Origin: Treponema sp. C6A8
GTDB taxonomy: Bacteria > Spirochaetota > Spirochaetia > Treponematales > Treponemataceae
Assembly: GCF_000619925.1 (NCBI RefSeq)
Contig: NZ_JHVB01000001.1
Span: 186,001 to 250,000 of the forward strand
DNA: 64,000 nt
Direction of reading: 5' to 3'
This document shows positions 8,280 through 15,969 of this stretch, one piece after another (the first letter of the stretch is position 1; every line of letters starts with the position of its first letter). Made by a program: the position numbers and the translations under genes. Below the pieces are notes generated by a model that saw only the letters and a program-made list of their open reading frames with translations, was not told the DNA's origin and ran no database searches.

Positions 8280-8690
8280 ATGAAGAAACTTTTTATTTTA
8301 ATTGCTATGGCAGTTATGTTTATTCCATCGCTTGCGGCAAAGGCGCAGAAATCGCTGGTTACATATTATAGTGTTCCTGTCTTAAAAGTTCTGGACAGCC
8401 GTGATGCTTATGTTGTTATCTACCAGAAGAATAAAATCGGTACAGCTTCTGTTCTTCTTCCTAAAAAATGGTGTCTGCCTACAAAGGGTGAACCTGTTAA
8501 GCTTAAGGTAAGAGCTGTAAATACAATGGATGAAGCTTACTTCAGCGTTTACAAGAGAAACGGTGAATTTTACCGCGCTGTTCTCAATGTACCTTTGAAG
8601 AAGACAAATCCAATCTGGGGTATTGTTGACCAGAAAAATAACAGACTTGAAGGTGCTGATAAAGAGACACTGGAAGAGCTTGAATTATAG
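8280..8690 (+). CDS. Small exported protein of unknown function
   Basis: A 136-residue protein with a clear Sec signal peptide: MKKLFILIAMAVMFIPSLAAKA, with cleavage likely after AKA. The mature part is a basic, beta-rich domain of ~110 residues (VTYYSVPVLKVLDSRDAYVV, then IGTASVLLPKKW). I recognise no family. The TTG-initiated reading five codons earlier is rejected, because the SD (AGGAG) is centred 8 bases before the ATG at 8280. It is a single-gene transcript flanked by its own promoter and terminator, so it is probably well expressed. Likely periplasmic. Confidence 0.75.
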   Translation: MKKLFILIAMAVMFIPSLAAKAQKSLVTYYSVPVLKVLDSRDAYVVIYQKNKIGTASVLLPKKWCLPTKGEPVKLKVRAVNTMDEAYFSVYKRNGEFYRAVLNVPLKKTNPIWGIVDQKNNRLEGADKETLEELEL

Positions 8691-8716
8691 TAATTTTGCA
8701 ATTAATTCTGTAATAT

Positions 8717-8750
8717 AAAAGAGGACTTTTTAGTCCTCTTTTTTTTATTT
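8717..8750 (+). terminator. Rho-independent terminator
   Basis: AAAAGAGGACT / AGTCCTCTTTT arms around TTTT, followed by a long T run. It lies 27 bases after the stop of the small exported protein. Confidence 0.92.
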
Positions 8751-8771
8751 TTTACAGGAATTTTAATTTAT

Positions 8772-9758
8772 ATGAAACAGATTTTAGATTCAGACGTTCA
8801 GTCATTAAGAACATTTATAGAAAACCACGATTTTTTCTTTGTTGTAGGACATAAGGAGCCGGACGGAGACTGTATGTCTTCCTGCCTTGGTGCAGCGGCT
8901 ATTCTTGACGGTTTTAATAAACGATATCAGCTGCTTTCTGCTGGTCCTTTTAAGCGCAATGAAGTAAAGCGTTTTGAAGAAAAGTTTTCAAACACAATGG
9001 AATTTCTTGATGATAATGACCGCAAGACTGCCGGAGTTATTATTGTTGACTGCTCGGAATTGAGCCGCCTTGGAGAAATTGACGGAGATTTTGAAGGTCT
9101 TGATATTTTTGTAATTGACCATCATAAAACTTCAGGGCTTCCGGAAGGGGCTCTTGGCTTTATTGATTCTGATACTCCTGCCTGCGCTTATCTTGTTCAG
9201 CAGTTTTACGAGCGTTTGATTGGTCCTGTTCCTGAAGAACTTGCAAAAAATCTTTTCTTCGGACTTTGTACTGATACTGGCTTTTTCCGCTTTGTAAGCA
9301 ACAGCGGGGCAGAGGTTTTTGACGGCGCCAGCAGACTTGTAAAGGCCGGAGCTGATCCAAGAAGAACCTATAATCAGATTAATTCTGGAAAGCCTTATTC
9401 AACCCGCAAGCTTTTGGGAACCCTTTTGATGAAGGCTGAGCGCTATCTTGAAGGAAAACTTGTAATTACAACTGAAAGTCTTGATGATACAAAAAAATAT
9501 GGTCTTGAAGGTCGGGATTCTGACGCCCTTTACCAGCTTTTCCTTGCAACTGAAGGTGTTCAGGCGGTTGTTTTCCTTCGTCAGGATACCGAAACTACCT
9601 GTACAGGCGGCTTCCGTTCCCTGGAAGAAATTGACGTTTCCCAGGTAGCAGCAAAGTTTGGTGGCGGCGGTCACAAAAACGCCAGCGGCATGAGCTGTAA
9701 CGGCAAGATTGAGACACTTTTGCCGCAAATTGTAAAAGAGTTTGCAAGGATTATCTAA
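8772..9758 (+). CDS. nrnA: DHH/DHHA1 phosphoesterase, NrnA-like (nanoRNase / pAp phosphatase)
   Basis: Cytosolic Mn-dependent phosphoesterase of the NrnA type, which degrades 2-5 nt RNAs and/or adenosine 3',5'-bisphosphate. The DHH motifs are visible: VVGHKEPDGDCMSS (residues ~22-36), VIIVDCSE (~95), VIDHHKTSG (~117, the DHH triad), TGFFRFVSNSG, and C-terminal DHHA1 GGGGHKNASGM. Length 328 is normal. It starts just after the preceding terminator and ends at the large inverted repeat. NrnA and other short DHH enzymes cannot be told apart with certainty from sequence alone. Confidence 0.88.
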   Translation: MKQILDSDVQSLRTFIENHDFFFVVGHKEPDGDCMSSCLGAAAILDGFNKRYQLLSAGPFKRNEVKRFEEKFSNTMEFLDDNDRKTAGVIIVDCSELSRLGEIDGDFEGLDIFVIDHHKTSGLPEGALGFIDSDTPACAYLVQQFYERLIGPVPEELAKNLFFGLCTDTGFFRFVSNSGAEVFDGASRLVKAGADPRRTYNQINSGKPYSTRKLLGTLLMKAERYLEGKLVITTESLDDTKKYGLEGRDSDALYQLFLATEGVQAVVFLRQDTETTCTGGFRSLEEIDVSQVAAKFGGGGHKNASGMSCNGKIETLLPQIVKEFARII

Positions 9759-9762
9759 GAGC

Positions 9763-9922
9763 TGCAAAAAATGGCGCGAAGGAGTGTAGCGTGGTTCAAA
9801 AACACTCTGATTGTTGCGACCGCGTGAGCGGTCAATTTAATGGTTTCTTTGCAACAATCAGCGTGTAGCGCATTATTGCGCGGTTTTGAACCATGCTACG
9901 CGACTGGAAGCCATTTTTTGCA
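9763..9922. repeat. Nested 160-bp inverted-repeat element between convergent genes
   Basis: Three concentric arm pairs can be read: TGCAAAAAATGGC (9763-9775) with GCCATTTTTTGCA (9910-9922); GTAGCGTGGTTCAAAA (9786-9801) with TTTTGAACCATGCTAC (9884-9899); TGATTGTTGC (9808-9817) with GCAACAATCA (9851-9860). Inside are side hairpins GACCGC-GTGA-GCGGTC (9818-9833) and GCGC-ATTATT-GCGC (9868-9881). It fills the gap between two convergent stop codons, so it may terminate both genes, and the outer arms supply A/T runs in either direction. Its size and symmetry also fit a non-autonomous mobile repeat. No terminal target duplication was found. Confidence 0.8.
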
Positions 9923-9926
9923 AGTG

Positions 9927-10688
9927 TTAACGTAATTCTGCACCTTCTACAAATGTTCGCGCGTATTCTACCAATTCTGCGGCTTCTGCGTCGCTGTAGG
10001 GCAGGATGTCATTGTAGGCGGGGTTCAGGCAGTTTTCGTTACGGAAAGGGGCGAACTGCCAGCTGGCATCCTGTGGAAGAATTTCTGCCATTTTTTTTAT
10101 GTCTTCCTTCTGTACTAAAGAAGGCACTAAAACTGTGCGGAACTCCCGCTTTTCTGCCGGGAAGGACGAAACAATTTCTGCACAGCGTCTTACTTTCTTT
10201 TCCCAGTATTCTGTTTTTCCAAAAAAGGGCGAGCTTTTATTACAGATTTCTATGCCATATCGTTCAGGGCTTGTCTTTATGTCCATTGCAATAAAATCAG
10301 GACGTAAATCAGAATTATTTATTATGGCTTCAAGCTCGTCCGGAAGGGTGCCGTTTGTATCAAGCTTTATCAGATAGCCAAGCTCCCTTGCTTTTTTTAT
10401 GATTAGAGGGGTGTAGGGATTCAGTAAGGGTTCCCCTCCGCTTATAGTAAGCCCGGTTAATATTCCCTGCCTTCTTTCAAGATGAGTAAAAAGCTCCTCG
10501 GTACTTGCAAGTGATGTTGACGCCTCTTCTGCATCTTCAAAACCCAGAACTAAATCCCGGTTATAGCAGTAGGGGCAGCGGAGATTACATCCTTTTAGAA
10601 AAAAAGAACCTGCCAGATGTCCCGGAAAATCCACACAGGTGGTTTTAACCAGAATTCCGGCAGGTCTGTCTAAGGGCAGGTCAGCCAT
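9927..10688 (-). CDS. nrdG: Anaerobic ribonucleoside-triphosphate reductase activating protein (radical SAM) NrdG
   Basis: NrdG uses S-adenosylmethionine and a [4Fe-4S] cluster to generate the glycyl radical on class III ribonucleotide reductase. Seen: TTCVDFPGHLAGSFFLKGC, then the cluster motif CNLRCPYC (CX3CX2C) near residues 35-42, and SGGEPLLN (SAM binding) near 85-92. 253 residues is typical for the anaerobic NrdG/PflA-like activase set. It is the last gene of the nrdR-nrdD-redoxin-nrdG cluster, 9 bases after the redoxin gene. Because the target glycine here appears to sit on the redoxin protein, NrdG may act on that subunit (inference). Confidence 0.92.
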   Translation of the reverse strand: MADLPLDRPAGILVKTTCVDFPGHLAGSFFLKGCNLRCPYCYNRDLVLGFEDAEEASTSLASTEELFTHLERRQGILTGLTISGGEPLLNPYTPLIIKKARELGYLIKLDTNGTLPDELEAIINNSDLRPDFIAMDIKTSPERYGIEICNKSSPFFGKTEYWEKKVRRCAEIVSSFPAEKREFRTVLVPSLVQKEDIKKMAEILPQDASWQFAPFRNENCLNPAYNDILPYSDAEAAELVEYARTFVEGAELR

Positions 10689-10697
10689 TGTACTTCC

Positions 10698-11234
10698 TTA
10701 TGCAGAAACTGCAACCTTCTGGAATACAACTTCGAGTTCTTCAACGTTGTGGCAGCGGGCTGTTTCAACTCCCTCTGCATTATAGAAGATAACTGTAGGT
10801 GAAGCAAAAATTCCTTTTTTGGCTGCCTCAGCAAGTCCTTCTTTTGTGTCTACGTCAATATTTCTGCCTGGCATATCAAGGTCGTTCATAAAAGCTTTTA
10901 CTGGAGGACAGTTAGGGCAGGTTTTACGTGTGTAAAGCTCGTATGTAACGCTTGTGAGGTCAGAATTTTCTGCTTTTGCAACTTTGGCAGCGGCTTTTGG
11001 CTCTTCTTTTACAGCTTTTACATCTGCTTTTGTCTGAGCAAGCTTGCTGTCTTCAAGGGTAAACATCTTACGGATTCCGAATTCATCTCGTTTTCCGTTG
11101 TTCCAGTGTTTTACGGCGCGGTAGTAGCCTACGATGCGGGCGTAAACTTCTGTTTCTGTTCCATGAACATTTTCCAATGCAGCCTTTGTCTCTGCAATTT
11201 CCTGTTCAATCTGAGCAAGTGTCCTTTTTTCCAT
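10698..11234 (-). CDS. Glycyl-radical-segment plus redoxin fusion protein, partner of NrdD
   Basis: A 178-residue protein in three parts. Residues 1-22 form a charged helix (MEKRTLAQIEQEIAETKAAL). Residues 25-58 carry TEVYARIVGYYRAVKHWNN and then GKRDEFGIR. This is the C-terminal glycyl-radical motif normally at the end of class III NrdD (R-x-x-G-Y, W-N-x-G-K-x-x-E-F-x-x-R), with Gly36 as the expected radical residue. After an Ala/Lys linker, residues 97-178 form a thioredoxin/glutaredoxin domain with CPNC at 106-109 and SP at 135-136. The start at 11234 has SD GGGAGGA; a GTG five codons earlier is part of that SD. It follows nrdD by 18 bases. Role as a detachable radical and reductant subunit is inference. 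Confidence 0.85.
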   Translation of the reverse strand: MEKRTLAQIEQEIAETKAALENVHGTETEVYARIVGYYRAVKHWNNGKRDEFGIRKMFTLEDSKLAQTKADVKAVKEEPKAAAKVAKAENSDLTSVTYELYTRKTCPNCPPVKAFMNDLDMPGRNIDVDTKEGLAEAAKKGIFASPTVIFYNAEGVETARCHNVEELEVVFQKVAVSA

Positions 11235-11252
11235 TTTTATTCCTCCCACTTT

Positions 11253-13361
11253 TTATGCATTTGCAAGTATTTTTTCTTTTTCAGCTTCAAGCACCTTAAG
11301 CTTTTCGAGAAGTGCCTTTTCCTTCTCTGCCTTACACTTAGGACATTCAAACTGCTGTCCCACAAGATAGCCGTGAACAGGGCAGATTGAATAAGTCGGC
11401 GAAATTGTAAAGAAAGGAATGCGGTATTTGTGAGAAATTGATTTTACAAGTTCTGCACATGCCTTCCAGTCTTTAATTGCTTCTCCCATGTAAACATGGA
11501 ACATTGTACCGCCGGTGTACTTTGTCTGCAGTGATTCCTGATGATCCAAAGCTTCAAATACATCTGAGGTGTAGTCAACAGGAAGCTGAGAAGAGTTTGT
11601 ATAGAAAGGAGCGTCCTTTCCGCTTGTAATAATGTCAGGGAACTGCTCCTTATCGTGTTTTGCAAGACGGTAAGAAGTTGATTCAGCAGGAGTTGCTTCA
11701 AGGTTGAAGAGGTCTCCTGTTTCCTCCTGATAATCCTGCATTTTTTCACGCATATGAGTAAGAACTTTTTCTGCAAAAGCCTTTCCTGCAGGCTCTGAAA
11801 TATCAACACCAAGGAAGTTGAGACAGCATTCGTTCATGCCGCAGAGTCCGATTGTGTTGAAGTGGTTTGTAAGAGTTTTAAGATAGCGTTTTGTATAAGG
11901 GAAAAGTCCGCCGTCATAAAGACGCTGAATAACCTTTCTCTTGATGCAGAGGCTTTCTTTTGCAAGTTCCATAAGATAATCAAGGCGCTTGAAGAATTCC
12001 TGTTCGTCGTTTGCAAGGTAAGCAATCTGAGGAAGGTTGATTGTAACAACACCGATAGAACCTGTGAATTCATCTGCACCAAAGAGACCACCACCACGAC
12101 GGCGGAGTTCGCGTTTATCAAGCTGGAGTCGGCAGCACATAGAACGTACGTCGCTTGGATTCAAGTCTGAATTTACAAAGTTCTGGAAGTTTGGAGTTCC
12201 GTACTGAGCTGTCATTGTAAACAAAAGCTTTGCGTTTTCGCTTGTCCAGTCAAAATCCTTTGTGATGTTGTAAGTCGGGATAGGGTAAGCAAATCCTCGG
12301 CCTTCAGCGTCACCTTCAATCATCAGTTCAATGAATACCTTGTTGATAAGGTCCATTTCCTTCTGGCAGTCACCGTAAGTGAAATCCTGTTCCTTACCGC
12401 CAACAATAGCCTTTTTATTTTTAAGGTCATCAGGACATACCCAGTCAAGGGTGATGTTTGTAAATGGTGCCTGAGAACCCCAGCGGCTTGGTGTGTTTAC
12501 ACCGTAGATGTATGACTGAATGCACTGGCGAACCTGTTTTTCTGTAAGCTTGTCTGTGCGTACAAATGGAGCAAGATAAGTATCAAAAGAAGAGAAGGCC
12601 TGAGCGCCTGCCCATTCGTTCTGCATGATTCCCAAAAAGTTTACAATCTGGTTTACAAGAGTTGAAAGGTGAGTTGCAGGAGTTGATGTAATTTTGTCAG
12701 GAACTCCGCCAAGACCTTCTGCAATCAGCTGACGAAGAGACCAGCCTGCGCAGTAACCAGAGAACATTGAAAGGTCGTGAATGTGGAAGGCAGCAGTTTT
12801 ATGTGCTTCTGCAATTTCCTTTGAGTAAATATTGTTGAGCCAGTAGTTGGCTGTGATTGTACCTGAGTTATGAAGAATAAGTCCGCCCAGAGAAAAGTTA
12901 ACGTTGGCGTTTTCATTTACGCGCCAGTCGCTCTGAGCAAGGTAGCCGTCCATTGTTTTATTGATGTCCAGCATGAGTTTTTTTGTATCGCGCATAACTT
13001 CATGTCTTGCGCGGTAAAGAATGTAGGCCTTGGCAATGTCTACTTCCTTATTTTCAATAAGAACGCTTTCTACAATATCCTGAATTTCTTCGATTGCAGG
13101 AATTGAGTGAGCGCGGTTTCCTGCCATCTGAAGACGGATTTTTTCTTCTACTGCATTTGTTAATTCATAAGCGCGGTCAGGATCTTTTCTTCCTTCAACC
13201 GCTTCAATTGCCTTGTCTATGGCAGTTTCGATTTTTTTCCGGTCGTATTTTGCGATTTCACCGCTTCTCTTTACAACCTGTTTGATAACGCCCTGTGTTT
13301 CTTCATCAGAGCTGGATCCCAAAAAACTTCTCCACTCAGGAAAAATTGACTGGTCACTCAT
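11253..13361 (-). CDS. nrdD: Anaerobic (class III) ribonucleoside-triphosphate reductase catalytic chain NrdD
   Basis: Reduces ribonucleoside triphosphates to dNTPs without oxygen. Residues ~25-115 are an ATP-cone (VKRSGEIAKYDRKKIETAID), the allosteric dATP/ATP site. The barrel follows, with HIHDLSMFSGYCAGW, RSMCCRLQLDKRE, GSIGVVTINLPQIAYLAND, GLCGMNECC and FNLEATPAESTSYR. Near the end a zinc site (CPVHGYLVGQQFECPKC) is intact. The usual R-x-x-G-Y glycyl-radical tail is then missing. The last 26 residues (677-702) are instead a Lys/Glu/Leu helix. The missing tail is found in the next gene. The start overlaps the nrdR stop by 8 bases, which indicates coupling. Confidence 0.93.
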   Translation of the reverse strand: MSDQSIFPEWRSFLGSSSDEETQGVIKQVVKRSGEIAKYDRKKIETAIDKAIEAVEGRKDPDRAYELTNAVEEKIRLQMAGNRAHSIPAIEEIQDIVESVLIENKEVDIAKAYILYRARHEVMRDTKKLMLDINKTMDGYLAQSDWRVNENANVNFSLGGLILHNSGTITANYWLNNIYSKEIAEAHKTAAFHIHDLSMFSGYCAGWSLRQLIAEGLGGVPDKITSTPATHLSTLVNQIVNFLGIMQNEWAGAQAFSSFDTYLAPFVRTDKLTEKQVRQCIQSYIYGVNTPSRWGSQAPFTNITLDWVCPDDLKNKKAIVGGKEQDFTYGDCQKEMDLINKVFIELMIEGDAEGRGFAYPIPTYNITKDFDWTSENAKLLFTMTAQYGTPNFQNFVNSDLNPSDVRSMCCRLQLDKRELRRRGGGLFGADEFTGSIGVVTINLPQIAYLANDEQEFFKRLDYLMELAKESLCIKRKVIQRLYDGGLFPYTKRYLKTLTNHFNTIGLCGMNECCLNFLGVDISEPAGKAFAEKVLTHMREKMQDYQEETGDLFNLEATPAESTSYRLAKHDKEQFPDIITSGKDAPFYTNSSQLPVDYTSDVFEALDHQESLQTKYTGGTMFHVYMGEAIKDWKACAELVKSISHKYRIPFFTISPTYSICPVHGYLVGQQFECPKCKAEKEKALLEKLKVLEAEKEKILANA

Positions 13362-13836
13362 TGCTTCCCCCCTTCGACTTTTTCTTTATTTTTTTAACTT
13401 CTGTCATAAATTCTTCAAGGTTTTCAAAATGGCGGTAAACCGAAGCAAAACGAATGTATGCAACCTTGTCTATGTCATAAAGTTTTTCCAAAACTAATTC
13501 GCCCAAAGCTGATGTAGAGATTTCGCGGGCTTCCTTTCCCTGTTTGATTGCAAGGTCTTCTATATCATTGCAGATCTGTTCGACCATTGCTGTTGAAACA
13601 GGGCGTTTTTCAAGTGCCCGGATAATTCCTTTTTCGAGTTTTTCACGGTCAAAAGGCTGACGACGCTGTCCGTCACGCTTAACAACCATAAAAGGTTTTT
13701 CGTCAATGCGTTCGTAACTTGTAAAACGATAACCGCAGAAAAGGCATTCACGGCGGCGGCGGATGCTTTCACCGTTTACCATTGTTCGAGATTCCAGAAC
13801 TTTATCGTCTAATTTTCCGCAATAAGGGCAGCGCAT
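13354..13836 (-). CDS. nrdR: Transcriptional repressor NrdR
   Basis: NrdR senses ATP/dATP and represses ribonucleotide reductase genes. Seen: zinc ribbon MRCPYCGKLDDKVLESR ... RRRECLFCGYRFTSYE (CX2C ... CX2C), followed by an ATP-cone (VVKRDGQRRQPFDREKLEKG). 160 residues is normal. It is the first gene of the nrdR-nrdD-redoxin-nrdG operon and overlaps nrdD, so it probably controls its own operon through the NrdR-box-like sites at 13854-13912. Confidence 0.96.
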   Translation of the reverse strand: MRCPYCGKLDDKVLESRTMVNGESIRRRRECLFCGYRFTSYERIDEKPFMVVKRDGQRRQPFDREKLEKGIIRALEKRPVSTAMVEQICNDIEDLAIKQGKEAREISTSALGELVLEKLYDIDKVAYIRFASVYRHFENLEEFMTEVKKIKKKSKGGSNE

Positions 13837-13853
13837 TACTTTTCTCTTTGTGG

Positions 13854-13917
13854 CGTGAATTCATAGTGTACTTCCCACCACAATTTGAATGATATAACAC
13901 TAAATATGTTGCGACAA
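13854..13917 (-). promoter_or_regulatory. nrdR operon promoter with two NrdR-box-like sites
   Basis: Minus strand: -35 TTGTCG (13912-13917), 17 bases, -10 TATCAT (13889-13894). Site A, GCAACATATTTAGTGT (13897-13912), lies in the spacer. Site B, ACACTATGAATTCACG (13854-13869), lies downstream near the start of transcription. Both resemble the NrdR box ACACTATATATAGTGT. Their start-to-start distance is 43 bases, about four helical turns, where three turns is more usual. Repressor binding here would block RNA polymerase directly. 13918-14037 upstream is AT-rich and shows nothing else I can support. Confidence 0.6.
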
Positions 13918-14037
13918 TAGAATTTTGGTGAATTCAGAAGAATTTTTTTAAACTATTTTTCTTGACAAAAAAAAATTTTATGCTTTGATAAAAAATCTTG
14001 TTATGAAGTATTGACTAAAAATGGAATTTTGAATTTA

Positions 14038-14109
14038 TAGCCGCAGATAAACACAGATATACACAGATGATTTTTTTATCTGTGTACATCTGAGTCCCAT
14101 CTGTGGCTA
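14038..14109. repeat. Interspersed CACAGAT/ATCTGTG repeat element (copy 1)
   Basis: An inverted element with ends TAGCCGCAGAT (14038-14048) and ATCTGTGGCTA (14099-14109). The inside is made of CACAGAT units (left half) and ATCTGTG units (right half) around a T run. It abuts lnt so closely that the element's final CTA is the lnt stop codon (TAG on the minus strand). A related, longer copy with the same TCCCATCTGTGGCTA end lies at 44384-44531. Confidence 0.75.
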
Positions 14110-15912
14110 TTTCTTCTTGTGAGACTTCTTTTTCTTTTTAAATTTTCTTGATGAAGGAATGTAATCGGTTGCTTCAAAACTGAAGTATTCAATAAGGCAG
14201 TAGATTGTGAATAGAAAAAGTATGATAAGAGGAAGCCAGTTTCCCAGGCGGGCATAAACTGTTCTTTCGTGTGCATAAACCGGAACCTGGTAAGCAAGGG
14301 CATATTCTTCAAAAAGAGGTGAGTCTGCAAGTACCTTTCCTGTCGGGGAAATTACGCAGGAGTAGCCGGCATTTGAAGAGCGGATCATTGGGGTTCGGTA
14401 TTCAATTGAAGAAAAGGAAGAAATTACAAAATGCTGGATTTCGCTTGATTTTTTAAGGGACCAGGAATCATCTGTAATGTTTACAAAAAGCTCTGCGCCG
14501 TATCTGCTCATTTTTCCCATAACTTCGGGAAAGGCGTCGTCAAAGCAGATTGGAGTTGAAATGCGGACTGTAGGGGCCTTGTCTTCTTCAAGGCTTTCCT
14601 GAGACCAGCTTTTTGATAAATCAAGGTATTTATAGGGCGGTAAATGACGGTCCGGATTCCATTTTGCAGGAATGTCAAAAAGGACAATCTGATCGCCCGG
14701 AGTCCAGCCGGCAGAAATCTTAAGGTATTGCTTGAGGAATTTTCTTACCGCTTCTGATTCGCGGCCTGGCAGGGCTTCTGCAAAGGGAACAAGATGATTT
14801 TTTCCGTAGTGGCCGCGAAGATTGCTGTCTTTATCGAATACCAGGGCTGCGTTGTTTACCTGGGCTTTTTCTGCATTTTTTATATAGCGGCCGCCAAGAA
14901 GGAAGGGAAGCTTTGTTTCTTTTATAAAGTCTGTAAGAGGTTTTTCGCCGGGGAAAATGCTGTAATGACTTTCGCTGTTGGGAAAAGGACGCCTTAAGCA
15001 GCCTTCACTCCAGACAACAAAATCTGCGCTTATATTTTCAGCCTTGAGCTGGTCGAGTTTCTCTTTTGTGAGGCGCTGGGAGCGGAGAATTGAATCGTGG
15101 TCGGATTTTTCCTTCCAGGGGTCTGAGTTCTGCTGAATCATCACCGCTGTAAGGTATTTTTGTGGCACCCTCACTTTTAGAAGCTGATATGTGCCGTATA
15201 AAAGTGATAAAAGTGTTAAGGCGGCCAGGACTTTTTCTGATTGCAGGACCATGCGGAAGGGGGCCTGACCTGGTGCTGACGGCCTGGTCTGGCCTTGAAA
15301 GCCCTTTTGCGTGACTGGGGACGAAAAAATTCTTTCTTCAAGAAGGGCATTAAAAAGCGCTGTCAAAAAAGTGATGCCGTAAGTGCCGGTAATTGAAGCA
15401 ATCTGGGTGAGAAGGGACCAGCGGTAGAGTGCTGACGGGACTGTTCCCCAGGGATAGCCCAGAAAACCTGTGGATTTTACCCATTCGTAGAGGGTGTAAA
15501 GAGATGCGAAATAGAGGACTTTGAAGTCTTTAGTGCGGAAAGTGCTTTTTTCTATGGAAAAGTCCAGGAGGGGATTCTGTTTTTTTGAGGAATTATAGGG
15601 CAGAAAGAGAAATAGTCCGAAAATTCCTCCGATTATGCCCGTTCCAAAGGCCGAGGCACCCAGAGTGAAGGCGGCAAAATCCATAAAATTGGCCAGCCAG
15701 AAGCTTGAAAGAAGGTGGGTGACGCAGGTCTGGGTAAAGCCGCACAAAAAGGCTTCTTTAGGGCTTTTGCAGTTTTTTATTGCGTGATAAAAGGGGGCAA
15801 GGGCTAAGAGTGCGGCGAAGGGAAATCCAAAAAGGAAGAATTCGTTGGGAATGGCGGCGGAAAGCAGCAGACCCGAAAATGCAGAATAAAAAACTTGTAA
15901 AATCGCACTCAT
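14107..15912 (-). CDS. lnt: Apolipoprotein N-acyltransferase
   Basis: Inner-membrane enzyme that adds the third acyl chain to the N-terminal cysteine of lipoproteins. N-terminal ~210 residues hold several hydrophobic segments (for example FYSAFSGLLLSAAIPNEFFL). The periplasmic nitrilase domain follows, with DFVVWSEGCLRRPF (catalytic Glu), YGKNHLVPFAEALPG (Lys) and TPICFDDAFPEVM (Cys), the E-K-C triad. A last membrane helix precedes a Lys-rich end (KFKKKKKSHKKK). 601 residues is slightly long because of an extended N-terminal loop. The stop codon lies inside a repeat element, so the extreme C-terminus may have been rewritten by that insertion. Confidence 0.92.
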   Translation of the reverse strand: MSAILQVFYSAFSGLLLSAAIPNEFFLFGFPFAALLALAPFYHAIKNCKSPKEAFLCGFTQTCVTHLLSSFWLANFMDFAAFTLGASAFGTGIIGGIFGLFLFLPYNSSKKQNPLLDFSIEKSTFRTKDFKVLYFASLYTLYEWVKSTGFLGYPWGTVPSALYRWSLLTQIASITGTYGITFLTALFNALLEERIFSSPVTQKGFQGQTRPSAPGQAPFRMVLQSEKVLAALTLLSLLYGTYQLLKVRVPQKYLTAVMIQQNSDPWKEKSDHDSILRSQRLTKEKLDQLKAENISADFVVWSEGCLRRPFPNSESHYSIFPGEKPLTDFIKETKLPFLLGGRYIKNAEKAQVNNAALVFDKDSNLRGHYGKNHLVPFAEALPGRESEAVRKFLKQYLKISAGWTPGDQIVLFDIPAKWNPDRHLPPYKYLDLSKSWSQESLEEDKAPTVRISTPICFDDAFPEVMGKMSRYGAELFVNITDDSWSLKKSSEIQHFVISSFSSIEYRTPMIRSSNAGYSCVISPTGKVLADSPLFEEYALAYQVPVYAHERTVYARLGNWLPLIILFLFTIYCLIEYFSFEATDYIPSSRKFKKKKKSHKKK

Positions 15913-15969
15913 TACTATATTATTATCTACATATATTCAAAAAAAATTAAGCACTTAAATTAAAAAAAA

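Noticed and set aside
14038..14109. CRISPR or DnaA-box cluster in the CACAGAT repeats
   Set aside because: The units are palindromic halves with no spacers and do not match the DnaA box TTATCCACA. An interspersed repeat fits better.
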